NCBI GenBank assembly: GCA_903922605.1
Contig: CAIXUG010000086.1
Span: 157,944 to 221,943, forward strand
DNA: 64,000 nucleotides
Direction: 5' to 3'
Origin: an uncultured Verrucomicrobiota bacterium
Lineage (GTDB): Bacteria; Verrucomicrobiota; Verrucomicrobiia; Limisphaerales; UBA9464
The position numbers and the translations under genes are program-made. The notes beneath the pieces were generated by a model. It had not been told where the DNA came from. It searched no databases and saw only the letters and a program-made list of their open reading frames with translations. Below, one piece after another: positions 45,618 through 53,530 of the stretch (position 1 is the stretch's first letter; every line of letters starts with the position of its first letter).

Positions 45618-46439
45618 TCACTTTTTTTGGTAAACGCTTGGCCGCAGGCAGTTTAATGGCACTGCCAGACCGTTCAGGCTCTCCGAATGCCCAATCAGCA
45701 GATAGCCCTTGGGCACCAGATATCGGCTGAGCTGGTTGACCAGCTGTTCCTGCGTGGGGCGGTCAAAGTAGATCATCACGTTCCGGCAGAAGATCACCTC
45801 GAACATGCTCTCCTGCTGATAGGCCCCAAGCAGGTTGATCTGCTCAAAACGCACGCGTGAACTGAGGGGTGATTTGATCCGGTAGTATCCCTCCCATTCG
45901 CCGTGCCCAATCTGCAGGTAGCGGCGCTGCCACTCGACCGGCAGACATTCAATCCGCTCGGCGGCATAGATGCCGCGCCGGGCGGTCGCCAGCGCCTTGG
46001 TGGAAATGTCGGTCGCCAGCACCCGCCAGTCCCAACCGTCGGCCAGCGGAAAGTGCTCGGCCAGATACATTGCGAGGCTGAACGGTTCTTCACCGGTCGC
46101 ACACGCGGCGCTCCAGACATTGAACTGCCGTTGGCCTTTGGCCAGCAGCCCGGGCAGCGCGTGCTTCACCAGAAACTGGAAATGCTCCTCCTCGCGGAGA
46201 AACTGGGTGAAATTGGTCGTCAGGGCGTCCACCGCTCCCGTGATCTCTTCCTGTCCCGCCCCCGATCGCAGCAGGTTGCAGTACTCATGCAGCGTCCCAA
46301 TGCCCAGGTGGCGCATCCGCTTGCCCAGCCGCGCTTTGATGAGCGCCTGTTTGCCCTCATGCAGACGGATTCGCGAGCGCTCGTAAATAAGCGCAATGAT
46401 GAAATCGATGTCTTCGCTTTCTTCCGCGACGTGCCTCAT
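45618..46439 (-). CDS. cheR: Chemotaxis protein methyltransferase CheR
   Basis: From ATG 46439 (MRHVAEESEDIDFI) it is 273 residues, the normal CheR length; the frame is open upstream to 46715 but codes for nothing family-like. The N-terminal helical domain (YERSRIRLHEGKQALIKARLGKRM) is followed by the SAM-binding VWSAACATGEEPFSLAMYLAE and VIFCRNVMIYFD and the closing GHSESLNGLAVPLNCLRPSVY. It heads the minus-strand cheR-cheD-HDOD-cheB unit. cheA, cheW and receptors are elsewhere. Confidence 0.94.
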   Translation of the reverse strand: MRHVAEESEDIDFIIALIYERSRIRLHEGKQALIKARLGKRMRHLGIGTLHEYCNLLRSGAGQEEITGAVDALTTNFTQFLREEEHFQFLVKHALPGLLAKGQRQFNVWSAACATGEEPFSLAMYLAEHFPLADGWDWRVLATDISTKALATARRGIYAAERIECLPVEWQRRYLQIGHGEWEGYYRIKSPLSSRVRFEQINLLGAYQQESMFEVIFCRNVMIYFDRPTQEQLVNQLSRYLVPKGYLLIGHSESLNGLAVPLNCLRPSVYQKK

Positions 46440-46572
46440 GATTTTAAGGGCGCATTTGCGCAAAAAGCGGTTCCAAGACCGCCTCCACGAAGTGCTGTCC
46501 TTAGATCGGCATAGTTCACTCCCCCCTTGAGCTTTGGTATGCCCGGCTTTTGCCTGGAGTCGGTAAGCACAA

Positions 46573-46597
46573 TTTGCCGGGGGCCGGCAACAGATTT
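46573..46597. promoter_or_regulatory. Inverted repeat in the cheR-fliW intergenic region
   Basis: TTTGCCGG, a short spacer, CCGGCAA, then GATTTGA. A very similar arrangement occurs at 34412-34434 upstream of the hybrid kinase. Possible operator; no T-run follows. Confidence 0.3.
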
Positions 46598-46629
46598 GAC
46601 CCCTAGTCCGGACGGCTTGCCTAAAAGCG

Positions 46630-46642
46630 GCAGGATTTGCCG
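46630..46642 (+). promoter_or_regulatory. 13-base word shared with the flgF upstream region
   Basis: GCAGGATTTGCCG ends 21 bases upstream of the sigma-54 -24 element of fliW and is identical to the minus strand of 35440-35452. It is part of a short palindrome (CGGCA...TGCCG). Confidence 0.4.
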
Positions 46643-46663
46643 TCTCACCCCCTGAAAACCTCG

Positions 46664-46679
46664 TGGCACACCCGTTGCT
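46664..46679 (+). promoter_or_regulatory. Sigma-54 promoter for fliW-csrA-flagellin
   Basis: TGGCACacccgTTGCT is a perfect match to TGGCAC-N5-TTGCW. The predicted start, about 12 bases past the -12 GC, is near 46690, only about 8 bases before the fliW ATG at 46698 (20 before the alternative ATG at 46710). Confidence 0.85.
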
Positions 46680-46697
46680 CAAGGGCACTAGGAAGCA

Positions 46698-47129
46698 ATG
46701 GACACGGTCATGCACAACGAATCAGTAACCAAGGTGAGCAGCACCGGGAAAATTCTGCACCTGCCCTTTGGACTGCTCGGCTTCGAGCAGATCAAGGAGT
46801 ACCAACTGATCAGCAATCCTGAGGATGCGCCGTTCGGCTGGCTCCAGGTGGTCAACGACCCCAGCCTGGCATTTTTGGTGGTCTCACCGTTCGAGGTGCT
46901 GCCGACCTACGCTCCGGACATCGGTTCTGAAGACGCGGCCAGCATCGGCCTGGAAAAGCCCGAAGACGCCCAGCTCCTGAACATCGTGACCCTGCGTGCC
47001 AACGGCCAGTCCACGGTCAATCTCAAGGGGCCGATCGTGGTCAATCACCACACTCGGATCGCCCGGCAGATCATCCCTGCCAATGCGACGGATTACTCCC
47101 TCCATCATCCGCTGCCCGTCGCCGAATAA
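46698..47129 (+). CDS. fliW: Flagellar assembly factor FliW
   Basis: The 143-residue protein has FPFGLLGFE-like LPFGLLGFEQIKEYQL at about 21-36, FGWLQVVNDPSLAFLVVSPF and LNIVTLRANGQSTVNLKGPIVVNHHTRIARQII, the FliW fold. FliW binds CsrA and flagellin: when flagellin is low, FliW frees CsrA to block flagellin translation. The three genes fliW, csrA and flagellin lie together here. ATG 46698 or the in-frame ATG 46710 could be the start; the promoter position slightly favours the latter. Confidence 0.93.
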   Translation: MDTVMHNESVTKVSSTGKILHLPFGLLGFEQIKEYQLISNPEDAPFGWLQVVNDPSLAFLVVSPFEVLPTYAPDIGSEDAASIGLEKPEDAQLLNIVTLRANGQSTVNLKGPIVVNHHTRIARQIIPANATDYSLHHPLPVAE

Positions 47130-47147
47130 TCTAGCCCAGGTCCCACT

Positions 47148-47423
47148 ATGCTCGTCCTCACCCGCAAACCTGGCGAAAGCATCATCATTGACGGCCGCAT
47201 CATCGTGAAGGTCGTCCGCCTCGACGGCGACGCCGTCCGGATCGGCATCGAGGCCCCGCCGGATGTCCTCATTCACCGGCAGGAGATCTATCAGGAAATC
47301 CAGCAATCCAACCAGGAGGCGCTGACCAAAACGAGGGCCGCCGTGCCCCGGCTGTCGCCCCCGGTCCGTCCGCCCTCTCCCGGCGGGGCTGTTTCCCCGT
47401 CCACCAACATTTCGAAGCCATAA
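47148..47423 (+). CDS. csrA: Carbon storage / translational regulator CsrA with C-terminal extension
   Basis: Residues 1-50 are canonical CsrA (MLVLTRKPGESIIIDGRI, IGIEAPPDVLIHRQEIYQEI), an RNA-binding dimer that recognises GGA in loops near ribosome sites. At 91 residues it exceeds the usual 60-75. The extra tail is Pro/Ser-rich (VPRLSPPVRPPSPGG). It sits between its antagonist FliW and the flagellin gene, its expected target. The 27-base flagellin leader has no GGA, so any control site must lie in the csrA 3' end or beyond. Confidence 0.94.
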   Translation: MLVLTRKPGESIIIDGRIIVKVVRLDGDAVRIGIEAPPDVLIHRQEIYQEIQQSNQEALTKTRAAVPRLSPPVRPPSPGGAVSPSTNISKP

Positions 47424-47450
47424 CCATCACCCCCAACAAATAAACAAAGT

Positions 47451-48257
47451 ATGACAATCAATACTAACATCGCAGCCCAAAACGCTGCCGCCAACCTCCA
47501 GACGAACCAGACCATGCTGTCCAAGTCCCTGGCCCGCCTGAGCTCCGGTTCGAAAATCGTCAACCCCGCCGATGACGCGGCCGGCATGGCGGTTTCCACC
47601 CGCCTGGACGCCCAGGTCAACCGCATCACCGCCGCCCAGAACAACGTCGGCGACGCGACCTCCTTCAGCCAGACCCAGGACGGCTACCTGCAGAAGATGG
47701 GCAAGGCGCTCGACCGCATGAGCGAGCTTTCCATCCTGTCCCAGGACGTCACCAAGACGGACTCGGACCGGTCGCTCTACAATCAGGAGTTCACGATGCT
47801 GTCCCAGTTCGTCACGGACACGGGCAGCAAGACCTTCAACGGCGTCCCCCTCTTTGATGGCACGAATCTGAACGTCAACGTCGACTCCGAGGGCAACACC
47901 TTCACCATGGCCGGCGTGGACCTCTCGGCCACCGCCTACACGGACGCCACCTCGTCCACGATCGACACCGCCGCGAACGCCGCGGCTGCCCTTTCGAAGA
48001 TCACGGCCGCCATCACCCAGATGTCGCAGGACCGCGCCACTGTCGGCGTTTCGCAGGCCCGGCTCAACTACACCTCGGACCAGCTCTCCATCAGCAAGGA
48101 GAACCTCATGTCCGCCAGCTCCCAGATCAAGGACGTGGACGTCGCCGAGGAATCCACCCAGTTCGCCAAGGAGAACATCCTCGTGCAGGCCAGCACCGCG
48201 ATGCTCGCGCAGGCCAACTCCCAGCCCCAGAGCGTGCTCAAGCTGCTGCAGCAGTAA
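47451..48257 (+). CDS. fliC: Flagellin
   Basis: This 268-residue filament protein has the conserved D0/D1 N-terminus (INTNIAAQNAAANLQTNQTML, SLARLSSGSKIVNPADDAAGMAVSTRLDAQ) and C-terminus (SKENLMSASSQIKDVDVAEESTQFAKENILVQAS). The central exposed domain is very short, so the filament surface is simple. It starts 27 bases after csrA, so it is probably co-transcribed from the sigma-54 promoter; a weak hairpin terminator follows. Confidence 0.96.
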   Translation: MTINTNIAAQNAAANLQTNQTMLSKSLARLSSGSKIVNPADDAAGMAVSTRLDAQVNRITAAQNNVGDATSFSQTQDGYLQKMGKALDRMSELSILSQDVTKTDSDRSLYNQEFTMLSQFVTDTGSKTFNGVPLFDGTNLNVNVDSEGNTFTMAGVDLSATAYTDATSSTIDTAANAAAALSKITAAITQMSQDRATVGVSQARLNYTSDQLSISKENLMSASSQIKDVDVAEESTQFAKENILVQASTAMLAQANSQPQSVLKLLQQ

Positions 48258-48292
48258 GCCGCCGCGACGCCGTCGCGTCAGACACAGCGAAA

Positions 48293-48317
48293 GCGCCGGG
48301 ATGACCGGCGCGCGTTT
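48293..48317 (+). terminator. Possible terminator after flagellin
   Basis: A 7-bp stem (48293-48299 with 48305-48311) with a 5-base loop is followed by GCGTTT. The T-run is weak, so this is a tentative transcript end. Confidence 0.45.
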
Positions 48318-48360
48318 CGCCCATTGAAAGTGCGGTGCTTCAGGCGCAGATTCGCCGGGC

Positions 48361-48720
48361 ATGAAATTCATTCTGACGACGCACAACGTCACCTTGACCG
48401 ACGCCATCGAGCAGCACGTCCTGGCCAAGATCGACAAGCTGGAGCACATCGACCGGTGGCTCCTCGACGCGCGGATCTGCCTGGAAAAGGATCACACGCC
48501 CCGTTCACCGGACAAGACGTTCAAGTGCTCCATCCGGCTGGGCATCCGGGGCAACGACCTGTTCGCCGAGGACAAGGAGGCTGATCTTTACTCCGCGATC
48601 GATCTCGTGACCAAGAAACTGGAGCAGCAGCTCCGGCAGAAGCACAGCAAGGCCAAGGCGAAGAAGCACAAGGTCGCCGCCCGGCTTAAGGAAAAACGGC
48701 GCTCCACTGCCCAGGCGTGA
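48361..48720 (+). CDS. hpf: Ribosome hibernation-promoting factor / RaiA-like
   Basis: The 119-residue protein has MKFILTTHNVTLTDAIEQHVLAKIDKLEHID and DLFAEDKEADLYSAIDLVTKKLEQQLRQKHSKAKAKKHK, the short HPF/YfiA fold that binds the 30S decoding site in resting cells. The basic tail is typical. Its TGA overlaps the GTG of the next gene (GTGA), so translation of the amidohydrolase is likely coupled. Confidence 0.92.
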   Translation: MKFILTTHNVTLTDAIEQHVLAKIDKLEHIDRWLLDARICLEKDHTPRSPDKTFKCSIRLGIRGNDLFAEDKEADLYSAIDLVTKKLEQQLRQKHSKAKAKKHKVAARLKEKRRSTAQA

Positions 48721-49979
48721 TCCTCCGATCCCGCATTCTGCTTCCCATTTCCGCGCCGCCTGTCGCAGACGGCGCGGTTCTGATTTTGGGAGACCGCATC
48801 CGCTTCGCCGGCGCGTGGGCCGACTTGTGTCCCCATGTCTCGGAGCCGCCGACCGACCTGGGCGAGGTGGTGCTCCTGCCCGGGCTGATCAACGCCCACT
48901 GCCATCTGGATTACACCCACCTGGCCGGACAGCTGGCCCCGCCGGCGAGCTTTCCCGATTGGATCAAGGCCATCCTGGCCGCCAAGGCAACCTGGGGCTT
49001 CAGCGAATACGCCCGCTCCTGGCTGGATGGTGCGCGGCAGTTGCTCGCCTCCGGCACCACCACGGTCGTAAACATTGAGTCCGTGCCCGAACTGCTCGAT
49101 GTCTGCCCTCCCCTGACCCCGCTGCGGGTCTGGTCCCTTCTCGAACTGACCGGAGTCCGCAGCCGGCGGTCGCCAATTGAAATCGCCGAGGAGGCCGAAC
49201 ACCGACTGGCGGAGATGCCCAAGGGACGGGGGGGCGTCGGCCTTTCGCCGCACAGCCCCTACTCCACCACTCCCGAACTGCTGAGGGTCGCCGCCAGCAC
49301 GGCCCGGCGATATGGCTGGCCGCTTTCCACGCATGTCGCCGAATCGCAGGCGGAGTTCGACATGTTCATGTACCGACGCGGCCCGATGTTTGAGTGGCTG
49401 GAACACCAGCGTTCCCCCGATGATTGCGGCAACGGCTCGCCGGTGCAGCATCTCGACCGCTGCGGCCTGCTGGGCCCCAGCCAGATCGCCGCGCATGTGA
49501 ACTACCTGTGGCACGACGATGCGCGGCTCCTTGCCCGGCGCGGCACCAGCGTCGTCCATTGCCCGCAGAGCCACGCGTATTTCCGGCACCATTGCTTCCC
49601 CCGCACGGAACTTTCGGAAGCGGGCGTGAACCTCTGTCTGGGCACCGACAGTCTGGCCTCCACCCGCTTGCGCGCGGGCATGATACCAACCCTTTCGCTG
49701 TTCGACGAAATGCGCGCCATGGCCAACGCCGATTCGATGGTGACCCCGCGCGAACTGTTGGAAATGGCCACCATCAACGGCGCCCGGGCGCTCGGCCAGG
49801 ACGGTTGCCTGGGACAGTTATGCCCCGGTGCGAAGGCCGACCTGACCACGGTGCCTTTTCACGGTGATTTGGAGGACGCCACGGAGGCAGTCGTGCATCA
49901 TACCGGACCCGTGATGGCCGCCATGATCAATGGCTCCTGGGCCCGAATGCAGCCCACGACCGCCGCCTTAAAGCCGTAG
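48717..49979 (+). CDS. Amidohydrolase of the MTA/SAH-aminofutalosine deaminase type
   Basis: The 420-residue metal-dependent hydrolase (GTG start) has LLPGLINAHCHLDYTHLAG with the HxH metal site, LSTHVAESQAEFDMF, HVNYLWHDD, VVHCPQSHAYFRHH and LGTDSLASTRL, the order of the cytosine-deaminase/S-adenosylhomocysteine-deaminase subfamily. The substrate is uncertain; a role in menaquinone (futalosine) synthesis is possible because related enzymes deaminate aminofutalosine. It overlaps hpf by four bases. Confidence 0.85.
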   Translation: MILRSRILLPISAPPVADGAVLILGDRIRFAGAWADLCPHVSEPPTDLGEVVLLPGLINAHCHLDYTHLAGQLAPPASFPDWIKAILAAKATWGFSEYARSWLDGARQLLASGTTTVVNIESVPELLDVCPPLTPLRVWSLLELTGVRSRRSPIEIAEEAEHRLAEMPKGRGGVGLSPHSPYSTTPELLRVAASTARRYGWPLSTHVAESQAEFDMFMYRRGPMFEWLEHQRSPDDCGNGSPVQHLDRCGLLGPSQIAAHVNYLWHDDARLLARRGTSVVHCPQSHAYFRHHCFPRTELSEAGVNLCLGTDSLASTRLRAGMIPTLSLFDEMRAMANADSMVTPRELLEMATINGARALGQDGCLGQLCPGAKADLTTVPFHGDLEDATEAVVHHTGPVMAAMINGSWARMQPTTAALKP

Positions 49980-50048
49980 CCGCCTTCGACACGGACGGCC
50001 CGCTTTTGCTCGTGCCCGCTGTCACACCCGTCGCCATGCTGGAGCCGC

Positions 50049-50780
50049 TTGAACGCTGAAGCATCATCATTACCGAGGCGTGTTGTCCTGGTAACTGGGG
50101 CTGCCGGCGGACTGGGTCGTGCCACGGTGGATGAGTTTGCCGCCCAAGGCTGGCAGGTGATCGCCGCCAGCCACAGAGTCCCGCCCGACTGGGTCGCTGA
50201 CAGCATCTGGGGCGTCCAGCTGGACGTGACGGATCGCACCCAAGTCGTCGCTGTTTTCGACGGGGTGCTTCAACGTTTCGGCCGCCTCGACGTGCTGATC
50301 AATAACGCCGGCATCGCTCGTGATGGTCTGGTGCCTCAGCTTTCCGTCGACGAGTGGCAGCATGTGATCGACGTCAATCTCAAGGGCGCCTTTCTGTGCG
50401 CCCAGGCCGCCGTGCGCCCAATGATGCGCCAGCGCGACGGCCACATCCTCAACATCGCCAGCTTTGGCGGACGGGTGGGACGCGCAGGGCAATCGAATTA
50501 TGCGGCCTCCAAGGCCGCCTTGCTCGGGCTGACCCAGTCGCTGGCCAAGGAAGTCGGTTCGCGCGATGTGCGGGTGAACGCCGTTCTGCCTGGCTTTCTC
50601 CGTACCAAACTGGTCGGTGAACTGACCGAGGAACAGCTCGCGCAGCATTGCGCCGCCAACGCCCTGGGCCGGCTGAACGAATTTGGCGAAGTCGTTCGCT
50701 TCCTCGTTTTCCTTGCCGGCATGAAAAACGTTTCGGGCCAGCTCTTCCAGTTGGACAGCCGCATCGCCCCATGGACCTGA
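50049..50780 (+). CDS. Short-chain dehydrogenase/reductase (FabG-like) beside biotin genes
   Basis: The 243-residue SDR has a TTG start (MNAEASSLPRRVVL), the cofactor motif TGAAGGLG at 16-23, NNAG at 85-88 and the catalytic Ser138, Tyr151 and Lys155 (YAASK). It resembles 3-oxoacyl-ACP reductases. It precedes bioF and bioA, and BioC/BioH-type pimelate synthesis uses FabG-like steps, so a biotin role is a reasonable inference. A dedicated FabG elsewhere would make this a paralogue. Confidence 0.85.
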   Translation: MNAEASSLPRRVVLVTGAAGGLGRATVDEFAAQGWQVIAASHRVPPDWVADSIWGVQLDVTDRTQVVAVFDGVLQRFGRLDVLINNAGIARDGLVPQLSVDEWQHVIDVNLKGAFLCAQAAVRPMMRQRDGHILNIASFGGRVGRAGQSNYAASKAALLGLTQSLAKEVGSRDVRVNAVLPGFLRTKLVGELTEEQLAQHCAANALGRLNEFGEVVRFLVFLAGMKNVSGQLFQLDSRIAPWT

Positions 50781-50837
50781 GGCCTGACCGCAAGCTTGTA
50801 CGCCGCGGGCAAACGGCGCTCTGATGCCCGCGCTCGC

Positions 50838-52040
50838 GTGAACGCATTTGACCAGGAACTCACCGCCCGGCTGGACCAGCTCCGGCAGGACGGATTGTGG
50901 CGCGAACTCCGACGACTAGATTCCCCGCAGGGCACGCGGATCTGTATTGGCGGTCAGGAATATCTGAACTTCTCCTCCAACGACTACCTCGGCCTGGCCA
51001 ACCACCCTGCCCTGCGTGAGGCCGCCGCCCGGGCGGTTCAAGATTTCGGTGCGGGTGCCGGTGCCTCCCGACTGATTTGCGGCTCGCTGGCACCATTCCA
51101 CGAACTGGAAGAGTCGTTGGCCGCCTTCAAAGGAACCCCTGCCGCCCTCACTTTCAGCACCGGTTACGCTACCGCCTTGGGCACGATCACGGCCCTGCTG
51201 GGGGCGGATGACATCGTCATCGTCGATAAGCTGGTCCACGCCTGCTGTGTCGATGCCGCGCGCCTCTGCGGGGCCAAGCTGCGCGTTTTCCGGCACAACG
51301 ATCTGGATGATCTGGAGTCCATACTCGTTTGGGCGGTGACCAAGGCGACCACTCCCCAACGCCCGCGTGTGCTCATCATCACCGAGAGCGTCTTCAGCAT
51401 GGATGGTGATTTCGCCCCCCTTCGCGCGCTCGTGGAACTCAAGGACCGTTACGGTGCCTGGCTCATGCTCGATGAGGCGCACGCCACCGGCCTGCTCGGC
51501 GAACACCGTCGTGGCCTCGCCGAACTGGAAAGCGTGGCCGACCGCGTGGAGATCCAGATGGGCACGCTCGGCAAGGCATTCGGGGCGTCTGGTGGTTACA
51601 TCGCCGGCTCGAGGGCGCTGGTAGACCTGCTGATCAACCGGGCCCGCAGTTTCATTTTCTCCACCGCACCGGTGCCCGCTGCCGCCGCAGCTGCCCGAGC
51701 TGGCATCGAGCTGGTCCAGGGAAAAGAAGGAGCCGAGCGCGCTGACAAACTGCAAAGCATCGTGCGCCAACTGCGGCAGACTTTGGGAACCGGCGCGGAC
51801 GCGAACACAGCTTCCCTCAGCGCGATCGTGCCCAAGCTCGTCGGTGACGAAAACGACGCTCTCGCCCATGCCACCGCGTTACGCGAACAGGGCGTCTTTC
51901 TGCCCGCCATCCGTTATCCAACGGTGGCCCGTGGTTCCGCCCGGCTCCGCTTCACCGCCACCGCGAACCATACTGAGCAGGACATCACGCAGCTCGGTGT
52001 GGCACTCCGTAACCTGCCACCCACAATCCCCGCCGCGTAA
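50838..52040 (+). CDS. bioF: 8-amino-7-oxononanoate synthase
   Basis: This PLP enzyme condenses pimeloyl-thioester with alanine. The 400-residue protein from GTG 50838 (VNAFDQELTARLDQL; a TTG at 50796 is also in frame) has YLNFSSNDYLGLANHPAL, GAGASRLICGSLAPFHELE, LDEAHATGLLG and the PLP lysine Lys246 in TLGKAFGASGGY. TAATG overlap with bioA shows coupling. A second, less typical family member is at 23442. Confidence 0.94.
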   Translation: MNAFDQELTARLDQLRQDGLWRELRRLDSPQGTRICIGGQEYLNFSSNDYLGLANHPALREAAARAVQDFGAGAGASRLICGSLAPFHELEESLAAFKGTPAALTFSTGYATALGTITALLGADDIVIVDKLVHACCVDAARLCGAKLRVFRHNDLDDLESILVWAVTKATTPQRPRVLIITESVFSMDGDFAPLRALVELKDRYGAWLMLDEAHATGLLGEHRRGLAELESVADRVEIQMGTLGKAFGASGGYIAGSRALVDLLINRARSFIFSTAPVPAAAAAARAGIELVQGKEGAERADKLQSIVRQLRQTLGTGADANTASLSAIVPKLVGDENDALAHATALREQGVFLPAIRYPTVARGSARLRFTATANHTEQDITQLGVALRNLPPTIPAA

Positions 52041-53527
52041 TGCACCCCGTTGCGAAACTCGATCAGGCTCACGTCTGGCATCCCTTCACGCAGATGCGCG
52101 ACTGGCTGCGGCAAGAACCCATCGTGCTCACCGCCGGGAAGGGTGCGGTGCTTCGGGATGTTCGTGGTCGCGAGTATCTCGACGCCAACTCGTCCATCTG
52201 GACGAACCTCCACGGCCACAACCACCCCCAGATCAACGCCGCCCTGCGCCGTCAACTGGGCAAGGTCGCACACACCTCGGCACTCGGCTTCGCGAACCAA
52301 CCCGCCAGCCAGCTCGCCGCGAAACTAGTGATGGCCGCCAATCCTACGGCCTCCCTCGCACAGTCTTCCGCTCCCCGCTCCCCGCTCCCCGCTCCCCGCT
52401 CGGGCCTCCCCGCTCCGCGCTTGGAAAAGGTTTTCTTTTCCGACGACGGCTCCACGGCGATGGAGGTTGCCCTAAAACTGGCCTACGAGTTCGCGCGTCG
52501 GACGAAAGGCCAGAAATCACCGCGTTTCCTCGGGCTACAGGGCGCGTATCACGGCGACACCGTCGGGGCCGTTTCGCTCGGCCACGTTGACCTCTTCCAC
52601 AAGGCTTACGCCGGGCTGCTCTTCAAGTCTGACGCGGTGATGGCTCCATACTGCTACCGCTGCCCGTTCAACCGCGCCAAACCCGAACGGGCCGATGCCC
52701 GCGACTACCGGAAATGCCACTGGGAATGTGTCCGCAAGGTCGAGGCGAAATTCGCGGCGGCAACCAAGCGTCGAAAACCCTACGCCGGCTTTGTCTTTGA
52801 ACCCCGGATGCAGGGCGCCGCCGGGATGATCCCGCAGCCGGCCGGCTGGCTCACCAAGGTCACGGAAATCGCCCGCGGCCACGGTGCGTCGCTGATCGCC
52901 GACGAAGTGATGACGGGCTTCGGTCGGACAGGTGCAGGCTCCGCCTCAGACCCCAAACCCAAAGCTCAAAGCCTCTTTTCATGCCATGCCGAAGGCGTCC
53001 AGCCGGACTTTCTGGCGCTGGCCAAGGGGTTGACGGGCGGTTACCTGCCGATGGCGGCGACGCTGACCACGCAGGCTGTGTTTGACGCTTTCCTCGGTGA
53101 ATACGCCGACTTCAAGACGTTCTTCCACGGGCACAGTTTTACCGGGAACCAGCTCGGTGCCGCCGCCGCCCTAGCCAGCATGGACCTGCTGGAGTCGCCC
53201 CAATCTATCCAAGCCCGACAGAGCCTGACCACTGCGCTGGGCGATGAGCTGAAGTCGCTCTGGAGGCTACCGCAGGTCGGCGATATCCGACAAGTTGGGC
53301 TCGTCGCCGGGGTGGAACTGGTACGCGACTGGCAGACGCGCACACCCTTCGAATTGCACGAGCAGGCCGGCATTCGGGTCTGCCAGGCGATGGCCCGTCG
53401 TGGTGTGCTCACCCGCCCGATCGGCAGCGTGATCGTGCTCATGCCGCCCTACTGCACCACCCGCTTGCAGCTCCGTAAGATGGGCGCCGCCCTGGCCGAG
53501 TCCATCCCAGAGGTATTTGGAGCCTAA
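52040..53527 (+). CDS. bioA: Adenosylmethionine-8-amino-7-oxononanoate aminotransferase with two repeat-derived inserts
   Basis: It makes 7,8-diaminopelargonate in biotin synthesis. The protein is 495 residues, against about 430 in most relatives. HVWHPFTQM at 11-19, VFFSDDGSTAMEVALK at 131-146, GLQGAYHGDTVGAVS, IADEVMTGFGRTG and the PLP lysine Lys329 in LALAKGLTGGY are all intact. Residues about 101-127 (SSAPRSPLPAPRSGLPAPR) come from a CGCTCCCC repeat and residues 299-311 (GSASDPKPKAQS) from an AAGCTCAAA repeat. Both inserts are in frame at sites where the family has loops, so activity is probably kept. Confidence 0.93.
   Translation: MHPVAKLDQAHVWHPFTQMRDWLRQEPIVLTAGKGAVLRDVRGREYLDANSSIWTNLHGHNHPQINAALRRQLGKVAHTSALGFANQPASQLAAKLVMAANPTASLAQSSAPRSPLPAPRSGLPAPRLEKVFFSDDGSTAMEVALKLAYEFARRTKGQKSPRFLGLQGAYHGDTVGAVSLGHVDLFHKAYAGLLFKSDAVMAPYCYRCPFNRAKPERADARDYRKCHWECVRKVEAKFAAATKRRKPYAGFVFEPRMQGAAGMIPQPAGWLTKVTEIARGHGASLIADEVMTGFGRTGAGSASDPKPKAQSLFSCHAEGVQPDFLALAKGLTGGYLPMAATLTTQAVFDAFLGEYADFKTFFHGHSFTGNQLGAAAALASMDLLESPQSIQARQSLTTALGDELKSLWRLPQVGDIRQVGLVAGVELVRDWQTRTPFELHEQAGIRVCQAMARRGVLTRPIGSVIVLMPPYCTTRLQLRKMGAALAESIPEVFGA
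52368..52421. repeat. CGCTCCCC tandem repeat inside bioA
   Basis: Consecutive CGCTCCC units followed by CCCCGCTCCGCGC encode SAPRSPLPAPRSGLPAPR. The same words occur in rlmN at 6840-6874. The frame is preserved. Confidence 0.82.
52957..52973. repeat. AAGCTCAAA repeat inside bioA
   Basis: CCCAAAGCTCAAAGCC, encoding PKPKAQS, interrupts the MTGFGRTG...CHAEGVQPD region of BioA. It belongs to the word family seen at 12167, 25496-25606 and 29297. Confidence 0.7.
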
Positions 53528-53530
53528 ATT

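Noticed and set aside
46446..46476. Sigma-54-like GG...GC on the minus strand upstream of cheR
   Set aside because: GG and GC are separated by 11 bases, not the required 10.
46440..46715. Extended cheR reading frame (92 extra N-terminal residues)
   Set aside because: The extra residues are Cys/Arg-rich and unlike CheR, and the segment overlaps the fliW promoter. ATG 46439 gives normal length.
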